This document shows positions 1-9,700 of a DNA stretch of 25,000 nucleotides, piece by piece (positions within the stretch are counted from its first letter, which is position 1; each line of letters starts with the position of its first letter). A model generated the notes under the pieces. It saw only the letters and a program-made list of their open reading frames with translations, was not told where the DNA came from and searched no databases. The stretch is from Cristatella mucedo (taxonomy: Eukaryota; Bryozoa; Phylactolaemata; Cristatellidae). The translations under genes were made by a program, and so were the position numbers. The stretch covers positions 3,600,001-3,625,000 of the forward strand of contig WPIO01000008.1 in NCBI GenBank assembly GCA_009760855.2, in the 5' to 3' direction.

Positions 1-76
1 GAATTTGGCTCTTTAGGCTCTCCACTTCGTCCCGCAGCGCCTGCTCCTCGGAGTCGGGGCTCCCGGTGGCGGCCAT
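1..76 (-). CDS. First coding exon, possible G-protein beta subunit N-terminus (partial)
   Basis: The frame opens at an ATG at 76-74 on the minus strand with a very good start context (A at -3, G at +4) and stays open for 25 codons to the window edge. The predicted peptide ends in EQALRDEVESLKSQI, a charged amphipathic helix. It resembles the N-terminal coiled coil of G-protein beta subunits (pattern LRxExExLKxQI), the helix that pairs with G-gamma at the plasma membrane. The next base is C, which would allow the Arg that often follows QI. An ETS-like site and CpG-rich DNA lie directly upstream, as expected for a first exon. No WD repeat is visible because the gene leaves the window, so the identity rests on one short helix. 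Another coiled-coil protein is possible. Confidence 0.5.
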   Translation of the reverse strand, partial: MAATGSPDSEEQALRDEVESLKSQI

Positions 77-1000
77 TCTCGAGCAGGACCCGGCCCACCT
101 CGAGCTAGCGGCTCTAGCCTTACCGGAAGCATACACACATCATGGGGGACAATCCACAGTTAAAGGGGGCGCGGCCGTCCCTGGGAGTCCTTTCTGAAGG
201 CATTGTAAAAGCGCGCAATTGACCGGCCGTGACGCAACCAACGGTCAATCAGCCGTTCGGCTGCTTGCTTGGAAGCGCTGCATTAGCGATAGATGCCGCG
301 TTCGACGAGACTCTCGCCGGCCGCGGCGTCCGGTCTTTGCAATTCGATGAGGGGAGGGGGCGGGGCGCGCCTCCTGCCTTCAGGAGGAGCGCGTTCTTGG
401 AGCTGTCCTAGCTTCCGCTCGGAGAGCTTCGCATCGTCAGGAAGCGCTGCATCGCTGCCTGATCGAGCTGAGCTTTGCAGAAGTCCGTCCAAAGACCTGA
501 ACCGGCCCGCGACGGTCACGCTGGCCAACGGGCCAAGACCGGTCGCCAGCCGCCGAGCGCGACCGCAGCCCAGTCGGTCGCTGCCAGGGCGCTCGGCGAC
601 ACTACGCTAGCCGAAGGAGTGGAAGTAGCGCGGAGGAGAGGAAGCGGCGCAGAGGAGAGGAAGTAGCACGGATGAGCCGAAATAGCGCGTACATGACACT
701 TCCGGTGACTCGGCGGGCTCTACAGACTCGGGAGTGCCCGGCGACAGGTCTCTCCGCTGTCGGTCTTCCCCCACCCCCGAGGAGGAGGTGACGACGTTTT
801 CTTCGCTCTGCGCGGCTCAGACTGCTACGTGAACCCCTTCCTCCCGCCCGCCTCCCCCCCCCCCCGAGGAATCGTCGCTGTGTCTGGCGCCTCGCGACGG
901 CAGTCAGGCGGCTGTTGCTGCTCTCGCAGCTCTGCTTTGCTGCCCTCGCAGTTGATGTCGGGCCCCGATTAAATTCGCGTTCGCTGCATGGAGCCTTCAT
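77..1000. promoter_or_regulatory. CpG-rich promoter-like region
   Basis: This stretch is rich in G, C and CpG, and lies upstream of the minus-strand first exon at 1-76. It holds ETS-type sites: ACCGGAAGC at 122-130 and CACTTCCGG at 697-705 (CCGGAAGTG on the other strand). The second is far enough away that it might serve a divergent plus-strand transcript, but I could not find a convincing plus-strand exon. The long frames here (for example 602-1000 minus) are low-complexity Arg/Ser/Pro peptides without recognisable domains and look like a by-product of base composition. Confidence 0.45.
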
Positions 1001-1593
1001 GAATAGCGGAAATTTTTATCCGAAAGTGATACACGCAGACTCGCTTGCTAGACGCAAACAATAATCAAGCCCTATTTCATTTCAGTTAGTTATCAAGCAA
1101 AGCCCATCCAGCTGCTCACACTGGTAAAAGAGAGAGTGACTACAATCAGCACAGCACAGTCGGCTGGCTAATTAGGCAATTGGTATCCAAACGATGCACC
1201 TCATTCCATTGTATTATACCCGAGTACTTGTGTGAACAGTACTGCCTATAAATGCAGCTCTCGACTTGACCTAAGCTAAATTGAAGCTGAATCTCGCCTG
1301 AATTCTCTCCAGTCTTTCCTTGGCCCTTTGGAATTATCGTGCACACGGTCTTCTTCGCAGTAATTACGTATGCAAAGTGTAACCTTCACTAGTGAGCTCA
1401 TTTGCTTTCGCTTTGGCCAAAATTAAGTTCTCGGAAAGATTGCATTTCTCTTTGGGCGTTATATGGTGAGTCTTTCATCTTATTATCATTATTATTACTA
1501 TTGCTGTGAATTCAAACGCATATCGTATAGAAAAGAAGCGTGTCTGATCAGCTCTGCCAGCATATGTTCTGTTGAGTCTGCATGAAATCATGA
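1001..1593. other. Unassigned spacer
   Basis: Mixed-composition DNA with no recognisable gene, RNA or repeat. A short TTATTATTA run lies near 1485. Confidence 0.5.
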
Positions 1594-2235
1594 TGTTATG
1601 TTCCAAAGTGACCTTTCACTGAACGACCACGTCAGCTCTACAGTCTCTTAACTTCTATAACTCACTGCTGGCTGGCCTACCGACATGTGCAATCAAGCAC
1701 TTACAGCTGGTGAAAAACTCTGCAGCTAGACTTGTCTGTCGTGAGCGGCGCAGTTGCCACATCACACCACTTCTCGCCGACCTGCACTGACTTCCAGTCA
1801 AGCAATGCATCGACTTTAAGGTTTTGCCTTTTTCACTTCCTCAAATCCTTTGGAGATCGTGCCTTTAGTTCGTATGCTCCCAAAGCCTGGAACTCACTCC
1901 CGAACTGCGTCACGACATCTTCTGACTTGTCCACATTTGAAAAGAAACTAAAAACGCATCCGTTTATGACAGCATTTAATGAGTCCACGTGATTTGTCTT
2001 GCATGTGTATATGCGGGCCGACACTGTTGCATGCTGTTACTAACCACACTTGCATGCTGACCCTGTGCATGTCAACCCTAACCATGTTATTTTTGTTTTT
2101 ATTGAGAGCTACCACTAACCATTCTACTGAGCTTCCTTTGCAGCAATATTAAAGCGCCTAGAAATAGATTGATTTAAGAGATTGAGTTCTCTGAGGGCAC
2201 TTTATCATATATATTGTTTTTATCATTATTATCAT
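1594..2235 (+). mobile_element. L2-like LINE family A, degraded 3' end (copy A2)
   Basis: This copy carries the C-terminal end of a LINE reverse transcriptase ORF and its 3' UTR. Readable pieces are NSLLAGLPTCAIKHLQLV, KNSAARLVCRERRSCHITPL and, after a frame change, YAPKAWNSLP. It matches the larger family A element at 10560-13258 nearly base for base in places, including the 3' UTR phrase around 2050-2090. Two internal stretches present in the larger copy are missing (near 1645 and near 1825). A stop replaces the W of the usual LHWLPV motif. The 3' end has the family stem-loop (2151-2203) and an AT-rich tail. It is a dead, 5'-truncated insertion. Confidence 0.85.
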
Positions 2236-2479
2236 GCTCCACTTACATGACCGTGAATACGAATTTACATCTCCTCTTATAACAATAGCAACAAGGATAC
2301 AATTGAATGGCGTCATCAGATAATGTTATCTCTTTCTAGGCACTTTTACATATGCTATGCTTGAAACGTGTCAACATGGTTCGTAATAAATGTACAGCTT
2401 CACCACCCATAAGCAAAAAATTGGCTATTCACAAGGACCCGGCGAATAATGTACTGCAAAGGTGCATTTTTAGCTCTTT
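2236..2479. other. Unassigned AT-rich spacer
   Basis: I see nothing beyond AT-rich DNA between two LINE fragments. Confidence 0.5.
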
Positions 2480-3445
2480 TTTAATGTAATTTACCTCCGT
2501 CTGAAATTCACAACGCCTTAAAGACTAGTGGGTGCAAGGTGGACGTTGCACTATAGCGCATTCAAAGCCTTAAGCGTATCTTGGTGTGCTTGCGGTAGCC
2601 ATCAGACTTCGTCTCACGCGGCAAGGAGTATAGCTGACTCAGGAGGGCAGTCGATGAAGTGGGTAGCATAGATGAAGCATCTCAGGATGGCTGAAAAGAA
2701 TTGCCACGGTCGGCAGCAGGAAAATAGATTTCGTTGCATAAGAATTGTGGAAGTGAGTTCTTCAGTATATGACCTGCAGAAAGCGAAAGCGCCTGCGGCC
2801 AATTGTCTTTAACGTCGTCAAGTCAGGGGAATGTCGTGACGTCAGTCGGGAGTAAGTTCCATGCTTTGAAACAAATGAATTTAAAGCACGGTCTCTGAAG
2901 GATTTGAAGCCGTAGTCATGGCAATGCATTTGATTCTCGCGCTCCTGTCCAGCACTTGCGTGGCTCTCGAGTAATGTAGCCTCCTCTTGCGTGATTCGCA
3001 CATGCCTCTAAGCCAGTACTCGCCAGTGTCTCATCAATGTCCGTATCGTATTTGCATTTCGTAGGAGTCATTCACTGCACAGCGTGAGTGTACTTTAGAT
3101 CTCAAGTCTTAGATAGTACCCGGACAGAATCGTTGAGCCATTACCCAGAGTGGTTGTTTTGATGGCTAGTATGATTAAGAAGTAGTTCGAAAAGATAGGC
3201 TGGAGCCATGCAATGAAGAGACGTAACAGCGAGCGACGAAAGCTTGAAGTCGATGTGCTGCTGGATGGGGAGCCAGTGTAGGCCAGGGAGACGCGGTGTA
3301 ATGTGGAAGCCGGAACGCTCGCTACTTGCAAGCCTAGCTGCAGAGTTTTGCACCCACTTCTTGCGTCTTACTTCACAGACCGAAAGATTTGCAAGTTTTG
3401 ACTTGCAGAAGTCGAGACAGGATGTTACAAATGCAACGACCATCT
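2480..3445 (-). mobile_element. L2-like LINE family B, degraded 3' end (copy B2)
   Basis: The minus strand encodes a LINE reverse transcriptase C-terminus with VVAFVTSCLDFCKSKLANL, VQNSAARLASSERSGFHITP and LHWLPIQQHIDFKLSSL between about 3443 and 3150. A frame-shifted remnant of the final conserved block (SFRDRALNSFVSKHGTYS) follows near 2910-2850. The 3' UTR at about 2480-2620 matches the end of copy B1 (22190-22350) in phrases such as CGTGAGACGAAGTCTGATGG and TAGTCTTTA, so both belong to one family. The copy is 5'-truncated close to 3445 and carries frameshifts. Confidence 0.85.
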
Positions 3446-3460
3446 TGGATCTGGTACCCC

Positions 3461-3510
3461 TATGTCTAAGTATGTCAAAGTACGTCTAAGTATGTCCAAG
3501 TATGTCTAAG
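3461..3510. repeat. 10-bp tandem repeat, five units
   Basis: Five exact-length units of consensus TATGTCTAAG follow each other without gaps (tatgtctaag, tatgtcaaag, tacgtctaag, tatgtccaag, tatgtctaag). The array starts about 15 bp from the 5' truncation point of LINE copy B2. Confidence 0.95.
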
Positions 3511-3631
3511 CAGGGCCAAATTCTTGTGATGTTACTTAGCTAAAAGTAGGCAGACTTGACTTTGGAACTGATTCGGTCGTCTAATGAAAGCTCACTTCGG
3601 AAAAGGACACTCGGGTTTCGTGCATATATTA

Positions 3632-3745
3632 CCCCGACCAAGGTCTGGCTGAGGTCGCGGGCTCGAGCCTCGAGGCATATGTGAAGCGCCTGAATAGAGA
3701 TTAAGTTCTCTTGGGGTGCTATACGAATGAATTACATTTATTTAT
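3632..3745 (+). mobile_element. tRNA-like SINE with LINE-type tail (copy S1)
   Basis: A degenerate pol III B-box context (GGTCGCGGGCTCGAGCC, 3652-3668) is followed about 15 bp later by a tail (3678-3725) that closely parallels the family A LINE 3' end: GTGAAGCGCC, then GAATAGAGATT, GTTCTCTTGGGGTGCTAT and an ATTT-rich run. Copy S2 at 23880 has the same head-to-tail order. The B box is decayed and no clear A box is visible, so the 5' boundary is approximate. Confidence 0.6.
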
Positions 3746-4394
3746 TTACTACAGGAGACAGGCTAGCGGAGCCCATTTTGAGGGCCTGGTTTCTAAAGAC
3801 AAAGCTATGGCCTACGAGAAGGGCATCTTAGTCTCTGGATTTCACAGCTTTTAGGATAATTATTGCACGAAAATTAGGGCTTAGTGCCGAAGCGGTTTCA
3901 AGCTTGGGAGCTTGAATCAGCTTTATAATCATCGAAAACTATTGTTATGATCGTGAACAATCGCGGGAAGTTTCCCGTTGCTTCGGCTTTTCTCTAAGTC
4001 AGTCCGACACGTTGCTACTGGCGGCGGTGCGACTGACGAGCGGCTTTGGCTTTTTTAATTCACCGTACTATTTAATATTATTTATATTTATTTATTTTTA
4101 TTTATTTATTATATTTTCGTCGTGCTTCTTTCTAGGTCTCTACGGCCCGTTGTTGCTAGTAAGAGCAGCTCATTATTGTAACTTCTGCAGCATGCCGTTC
4201 AGCAGTCTCTCATGGCGTCTTTCTGACCCGTTTTTCCCGCTGGCGATACTTACGAACGGCCGCAGCTTGTCGAATTTGTCACGTGCCTCTGCTTCCGCCT
4301 TACTCTCTCAGGCCCGTTGCTGCTGGAGAGTGTTGCTTTATCTTTCCGCTTCAGCTGATGCTGGATCTTGATTGGTATTCGTTCAAAAAATTGA
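3746..4394. other. Unassigned spacer, partly AT-rich
   Basis: No gene is recognisable. A run of TTTA/TTAT repeats occupies about 4060-4115. The open frame at 4012-4371 reads through this simple sequence and is not convincing. Confidence 0.5.
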
Positions 4395-4870
4395 GCCTCC
4401 TGACCGTCGCACTGCGGCGTTAACCGCTTCTCGCTAATCTGCACTGGCTTCCCATCAAGCAGCGTATCGACTTCAACGCTCTAGCACTCTATTTTACATC
4501 TCTTACTCCTCTGGCCTATCTAAATAAAATACTTTAGCATCAGACTTCCCATCGTACCACCCACTCCACTGACTCTGGTCGTTCAGCGGTGCCATTCATA
4601 ATCATTTGTAAATCCTTTAGAGACCGCGTCTCCATTTCCAATGCTTCCAGAGACTGGAAGTCGCTATCGACTGACACTACGACATCCCCAGGCTTGACCA
4701 CGTGTAAAGGAAGCCAAAATTTCATTCGTTCCTCCCTCGCAGCGCCAGCCGCCTTGTTGAAAAATATCCTCCATGTGCTAATAATTTGCCGTAAATCCTT
4801 TCCGATACATGTAAAATTGCATGAACGAGACTTAACTCTCTTGCGCCGTTATACAAATGTTGTATTATAA
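4395..4870 (+). mobile_element. L2-like LINE fragment, 3' end (third family or diverged copy)
   Basis: The plus strand reads TPLLANLHWLPIKQRIDFNA (about 4419-4480), the conserved C-terminal motif of L2/CR1-type reverse transcriptases, then TPLAYLNKIL. After stops it reads KSFRDRVSISNASRDWKSLS (about 4610-4670), the remnant of the usual 'DRAFSxAAPxLWNSLP' block. The 3' end at 4810-4860 keeps a weak version of the stem-loop tail (GAGACTTAACTCTCTTGCGCCGTTATAC). It is interrupted by stops and 5'-truncated. Confidence 0.8.
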
Positions 4871-5480
4871 TAACCTCTGACAAAATATGTGTTCTCATTA
4901 GTTTCTTGAATGCATTTCACGTAATTAATTTAAACACCCAACCCAAAGGAAAAACTAAATCCAAAAAGTATATCACTCACGCTGACGATAATCTCCGAGA
5001 ACGTCTGCACACAAGTGGCTGAATTACGCCTGAAGCCGCAGGCGGATGTTTTATGGGAAACAGAGCCGACCTCCTTTATATTTCGCCATGCTTTTGCAGA
5101 GGCTTCGTCCCTAGGAAAAAAGTGCACTCCCTAGAAGTCCACCTGGGTTTTAGAAGCCTTTCTCTGCTGAACAAACCGTAGCCAAATCGTGGTTAAATAA
5201 TACGACTGCCGTCGTTTTCCAAGTAGTAGACGAGCTGCTGACGTGCACGGGTAGGCTAAGCTACACACTTCAAACCTACGGATCTGCTGATATACGAAAC
5301 GCGCGAATGCGCAGCTTCTGCCAGGCTCGGTGGCCAAGCGGGCTGCAGCCGACGCCCGTTCATCGCCTCGTGCATCGCTTCTTCTTCTTCTTCTATAGAA
5401 AAATGCAGAGGTCATACTAGCAAAACACTTTTGGCGTCTGCTGTAACTCGCAGACAGCGAATTAAATTGAGCCTTTACTG
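4871..5480. other. Unassigned spacer
   Basis: No protein or RNA gene is recognisable. The minus-strand frame at 5131-5415 is Arg/Ala-rich with no known domain. Confidence 0.45.
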
Positions 5481-6668
5481 AGTGAGCCTTTCCCCCACGA
5501 CGCTGCCAACTATTTCGCGAGAAGAGTCCGGAGACGACGCTCGGCTCCGTGAAATCCGAATGCGGCCGAAATGCCCCGGTTGAGAAAAATCGTCGCTGTG
5601 CTGCGAGGCGTAAATGGCGGCTAGAATACCATCAGTTATGATGGTTGGCAACGTTCGGTAAGCCCGCCGACGCTCGATCGTTGACTTAAATGTAGCTCCC
5701 GCTAGCGTGTCAGCCGGACGTCCGGTGCCTGTGACGTCAACACCCCGTTACCGCCGACGCGAAAGAGCTACAGCAGATCTTAGCAGCAGTGAGCACCGGC
5801 CCGTCTTTACCCAAGGTACCAATAAAAAAAACTTTAAGAGTCGTTTCCGTGTAAGTCTCTTCGCGCAGCATGCGTTGAGCATTTCAGCGAGCACGGATTG
5901 CGTTCGCCGCCTGTCGTCCACAAGTCGGTGCCGCGTCTGGGCTTCCGCGAGGTGAAGGTCGCTCTCTCAGCTTCGTAGCTACCGTCGCGAGCTCGCCGCC
6001 GACCCGCGAGATGTAAGGCGCGCGCGACAAGGACGTGACTCGCGAAATGTTGACGTAAGAGTCTCGTTCGCCGATAGAAGTTGAGTAGCGTGTGCGTCGG
6101 CGCAGTCTTCAGGAGATATTCGGTCGTCGTCGTAAGCCAGTGTCTGTAGGACGCCGTTTCGCGTGAGTGCTCGCTCCGCGGGCTTGGTCCGGTCGTCGAC
6201 GTATAGCGTACCTGCCGAGCGCGCCGTTCGTGTGTGTAAGAACGTGGCCGGCGGTTCGATTCATTTTTGCTTTTTTTATTCAGTGAAAATAGGACGGATG
6301 CCGATCCGATCGGCTGGTCTTGCTCGTTATATGAGCGTAGATCGGCGCGCGAGCGGGGAGACTTTAGTTAGGCTGGCATTCGGTTGACCGTGCAGTACGG
6401 GTTGCAAATATCTTGTAACTGTTTGCTCTTTAATCGAGTCGGATTGCTAAGAAGCGTGCAGAGAGACGGTGCTCCGTGTCATTTCCCTAGTTTGGCGTTT
6501 TCAGCGACCGACGGCGGCAGTACACGCGCCTAGCTGGCTAGCGTTCGTGCGGCGAGGAAGTGAACTGCCAAAGTGCGCGCGTACGGCTCCCTTTAGATCG
6601 CGCTTTGCTTTATTTGGAAAGTAGCGCGCGCGTGCGCCTTCGTTCTCTAGGACGCTGGCCGCTCGTCC
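5481..6668 (+). promoter_or_regulatory. CpG-rich promoter-like region upstream of RITA1-like gene
   Basis: GC- and CpG-rich DNA immediately precedes the RITA1-like first coding exon. It contains a perfect CRE palindrome TGACGTCA at 5732-5739 and a YY1-type AAATGGCGGC at 5612-5621. A strong acceptor-like run (TTTTTTTATTCAG) ends at 6281, and another (CCTTCGTTCTCTAG) ends at 6650, so part of this stretch may be spliced 5' leader. The transcription start cannot be fixed from sequence alone. Confidence 0.45.
5614..5657 (+). CDS. Possible short first coding exon starting in a YY1-type site
   Basis: An ATG inside AAATGGCGGC opens the peptide MAARIPSVMMVGNV and reaches a consensus-like donor CG|GTAAGC at 5658 after 14 codons plus two bases. 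ATGs embedded in YY1 sites near the start of transcription are common in animal housekeeping genes. I could not find a downstream exon in matching phase that resembles a protein. Joining it to the acceptor at 6650 would shift out of the RITA1 frame and stop quickly. It may be a chance frame, an upstream ORF of the RITA1-like transcript, or the start of another gene. Confidence 0.22.
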
Positions 6669-6797
6669 ATGAGCTTTGTCATGCCACGGTTCGAACGCAG
6701 CGACGTGGAGCTTAGCTTGAATGGTCAGGCGGCCGGAAGGGCGCCAACCCGTGAGAGACCGCGCTCCAATTACCATACCGTCGCTCCTGCGTCCGAG
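6669..6797 (+). CDS. RITA1: RITA1-like coding exon 1
   Basis: 43 codons from ATG 6669 to GAG 6797, followed by donor GTAGGT. A second in-frame ATG at 6681 has a better context (G at -3), so initiation could occur at either. The exon ends NYHTVAPASE, which joins directly to VDETLF of exon 2. Confidence 0.72.
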
Positions 6798-9700
6798 GTA
6801 GGTCATAATCACTCTTCGCGCGTGTCATGCTGAATTCTAAAAACCCTTTCAGCGTGTCCTATTCTTCAGCCGTGGAAATGAACGAAATGACGCCTTATCG
6901 GCGGTGCTGCGTGCATGTTCAGCCTTTAGACTGGAGCAGGCGGCGTGAGGAATTGTATCGACCCGATTGAGTTTTGTCGGCTCTTTGACCCCATATTTTC
7001 AGGTTTGTGCATGTGAGGAGAGTTTCTTGTGGCTATTGTCGACCTAGATAGCGGGATTTTCTCTGTTGAGGGTTCTTCTTCACCGTAAGCAGTAGTTTTT
7101 CAGACTATCTGACCTCTGGATCAGTGGCAGAATTTGACTTGAGTGTACTTTCACTTCGGCAAATATCTAGCAGCCAATTACTGAGTGTCATATATTCGAA
7201 GCCATTGGATCCGGGTTCGCATCCTGCTGATTTTCTAGGATTTTTACTCGGCGTCCGCTGCTCTATACCATCCTGCTGATTTTGTAGGATTTTTACTCGG
7301 CCTCTGCTGCTCTATACCATAGCCGAGTTAGCTGTAACCCTATTGCTGCACCAAGAACAAGATGTTAGCCTACGGGGGACCATCGTTGTATGTTGGCGCA
7401 ATGCATGATCGCTTTGGAAATCCCGAAAAAGTATGCACTAACTGTGCCAAAAAATGTATATAAAACCCCGAGAGGACCTAATCGTTTTCGAGGCATTTTG
7501 CATGTGCTGGAACATAAGAACCAGTTCAACTGATTACTTATATGCACGCCGAGCAAAGTCTGTGAGGAATGGGAAGTTCTTTTGAATGTATCTAAATCTG
7601 GAGATGGCATTATGTCAGATCGGTGTCGAGTTTCAGGCTTTGGGAGTATGTGAACTGAAGGAACAGTCCAAGGGACTTGAAGTTCGTTTAAGACACAGCC
7701 AAGTGACAAGGACAAGATTCGGAAGACTTCGTGGTATGCTGGAGGCCTGATTAAGAGGTCATTCTGATAGGTAGTCTTGAGCAAGAGAATGAAAGAACCG
7801 TGGCAAGATGAGTTACAGAATCCTGAAGTCGGTACACTGCCTGACGGGGAGCCATTAAGGTTAACGAGAAGTGGTGCGAGCCTGCGACGTTTACGACAGG
7901 CAAACCCTAGCTGCAAAGTTGTGTACCATCTGTAAGGACTTGAATGCATTGAAGGCATTGAAAGGTGCCGGGGCTGAACAGTACAAATGAATTACTATAT
8001 TAGTGATTCTGGGCAGCAGTAAATCTGTACATCTCAGATGGAGAGTAGTAGTTGTGGTCTCTAAAGGGCTAGTAGTCTATTTCGACTTGAGAGATGCGGG
8101 CATCGAGATGAGGGCAGCAGAGGCAGGCTTAAAGGTGCATATTGAGGCAGAGCAAGGAACAGACGTTAAAGACTCGTGGATTGATGTTAACTTCGGGTTG
8201 GTTCTCTGATTTTGTCTGTCTTGCTTGCAAAAAGCTAGGCAATATATTTGCTTGATCATCGGTAGGGTCGCTAGTCATGGTGCTGACTTGGGTGTGGTTA
8301 AGAGGGTAGATGATGGTCGATGTAAGCATTTTTCAGGTTTGTGCTTCCATGATTCCGCTGTTTTCTTACAGGAGCTAGACTTGGCCTTAGTTAGTTAGGA
8401 TGGTATGGCCTATGATAACCTTTGTGTGCTAGGCTATGGACAGTCAATCCTGTTCTTGTGAGCTTTTTCAAGCTTGACTGTGGTAGCCATAACTTGTTTA
8501 ACGTCTTCAGTAAACTTTTGGCTACATTGGCAAGTGTATATTGTGCATAGTGAGAAGAGAAAACTTGCCAAGAACGTCTGCAAGTGTAAGGCAAGATGTG
8601 TGGAATATGATTTGTTGATGATATTGCTGTCTTTATATATATTGCAACTAGCCGGGTTAGGCCCATAGTTTTGTAAAATGCTTGCTGAATAGTCAGTCAC
8701 TGTCTTTACTGTTAATTCATTGTTTAATATATCTGCTAAGGTAAAAATTCTGCTGAAAGAAAGCAGGAAGTGTAATATGAAAGAGAATCGACTAAGCAGA
8801 GCAACATTTGATGTTTACACTAACGTCATAGTCGCCACGTGTTTCTAGATACCTGAATATGAATCCCGATCATGAGCCAGTCTAGAAAACCTGGCACTGG
8901 AACCTTAAATCACCGATCGTTAGCATTTCTATTCGTCAGTACGTGTGTTTACTAGTTTCGCCCCTTGGTCCATCAGTCGTTATGGCCATAGTGCATGCTC
9001 TCTATACACTGTATTCTGCTACTTACCTTTCATGTTTGTATTTCCTAGCAGGCTCTTACATTTACATTGCAGGCAAGTTGTGCATCATGTTCATATATGT
9101 GCGCATGCGTGTGCACACGGTGGCGCATTCATTCTCTACCCCGTTAGCAGCCTGGCGTGGTGCAGACTTGGTCAGCGCTAAGGGGGGAGTCTGGCTTCAA
9201 AAGCAAGAGCCGGCCATTTTGTCAATTGTCCTCGTGTGTGTGGCTGCCCTCGTGTAAATCTTTGTGTCAACACTGTTTAGGTTGACGAGACTTTGTTCAA
9301 ATCGTCCAATGCGAAGCTACTCTCGAGCTGCTCTCGCCCTGCTCAGACCTGCACAGCTGCGTCGTCTGCTGCTGCTTCAGACACTGCCGGAGGCATTGCT
9401 CCTCTGTCACTCTCACCAGACGTCAAGCCGCTTGGCAGTGCTCCGCCAACAGCGCGTAGCGACCTCGCCTCCGCCCGCTGCCTCAGCTCTCCCGGACGGA
9501 GGCTGAGAGCTCTTAACAAATACCGACTGGTGCGTCACACGCCCACCTATGTTGACGAGATGCTGTTTGGCAGCAGCAGTGGCGTCACCGAGGATGTCGG
9601 CCCGGGCGGTGTCGCGCCTTCCTCCTCCTGGCGTGCTCCGTGGAACAAGGGCCCCTTTACGCCGCCGCCACTGCTCTTCGATTCAGTGGATCGCTTGCCC

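Larger units (their letters stand above)
6798..9280 (+). other. RITA1-like intron
   Basis: A 2,483-nt phase-0 intron with GTAGGT donor and CACTGTTTAG acceptor. It contains a SINE-like B box with a 49-bp tandem duplication (7205-7319) and a decayed minus-strand LINE (about 7370-7960). From 8000 to 9280 I see no gene; frames such as 8943-9257 lack any family resemblance. Confidence 0.7.

Noticed and set aside
602-1000. Minus-strand frame of 132 codons
   Set aside because: Arg/Ser/Gly-rich low-complexity translation of CpG-rich DNA without any family resemblance.
2837-2844. Perfect CRE palindrome TGACGTCA
   Set aside because: It falls inside the coding remnant of LINE copy B2 and comes from the transposon sequence, not a promoter.
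9264-9506. Second plus-strand frame overlapping RITA1 exon 2
   Set aside because: Shadow of the GC-rich RITA1-like exon; it lacks the conserved VDExLF and PWK blocks.
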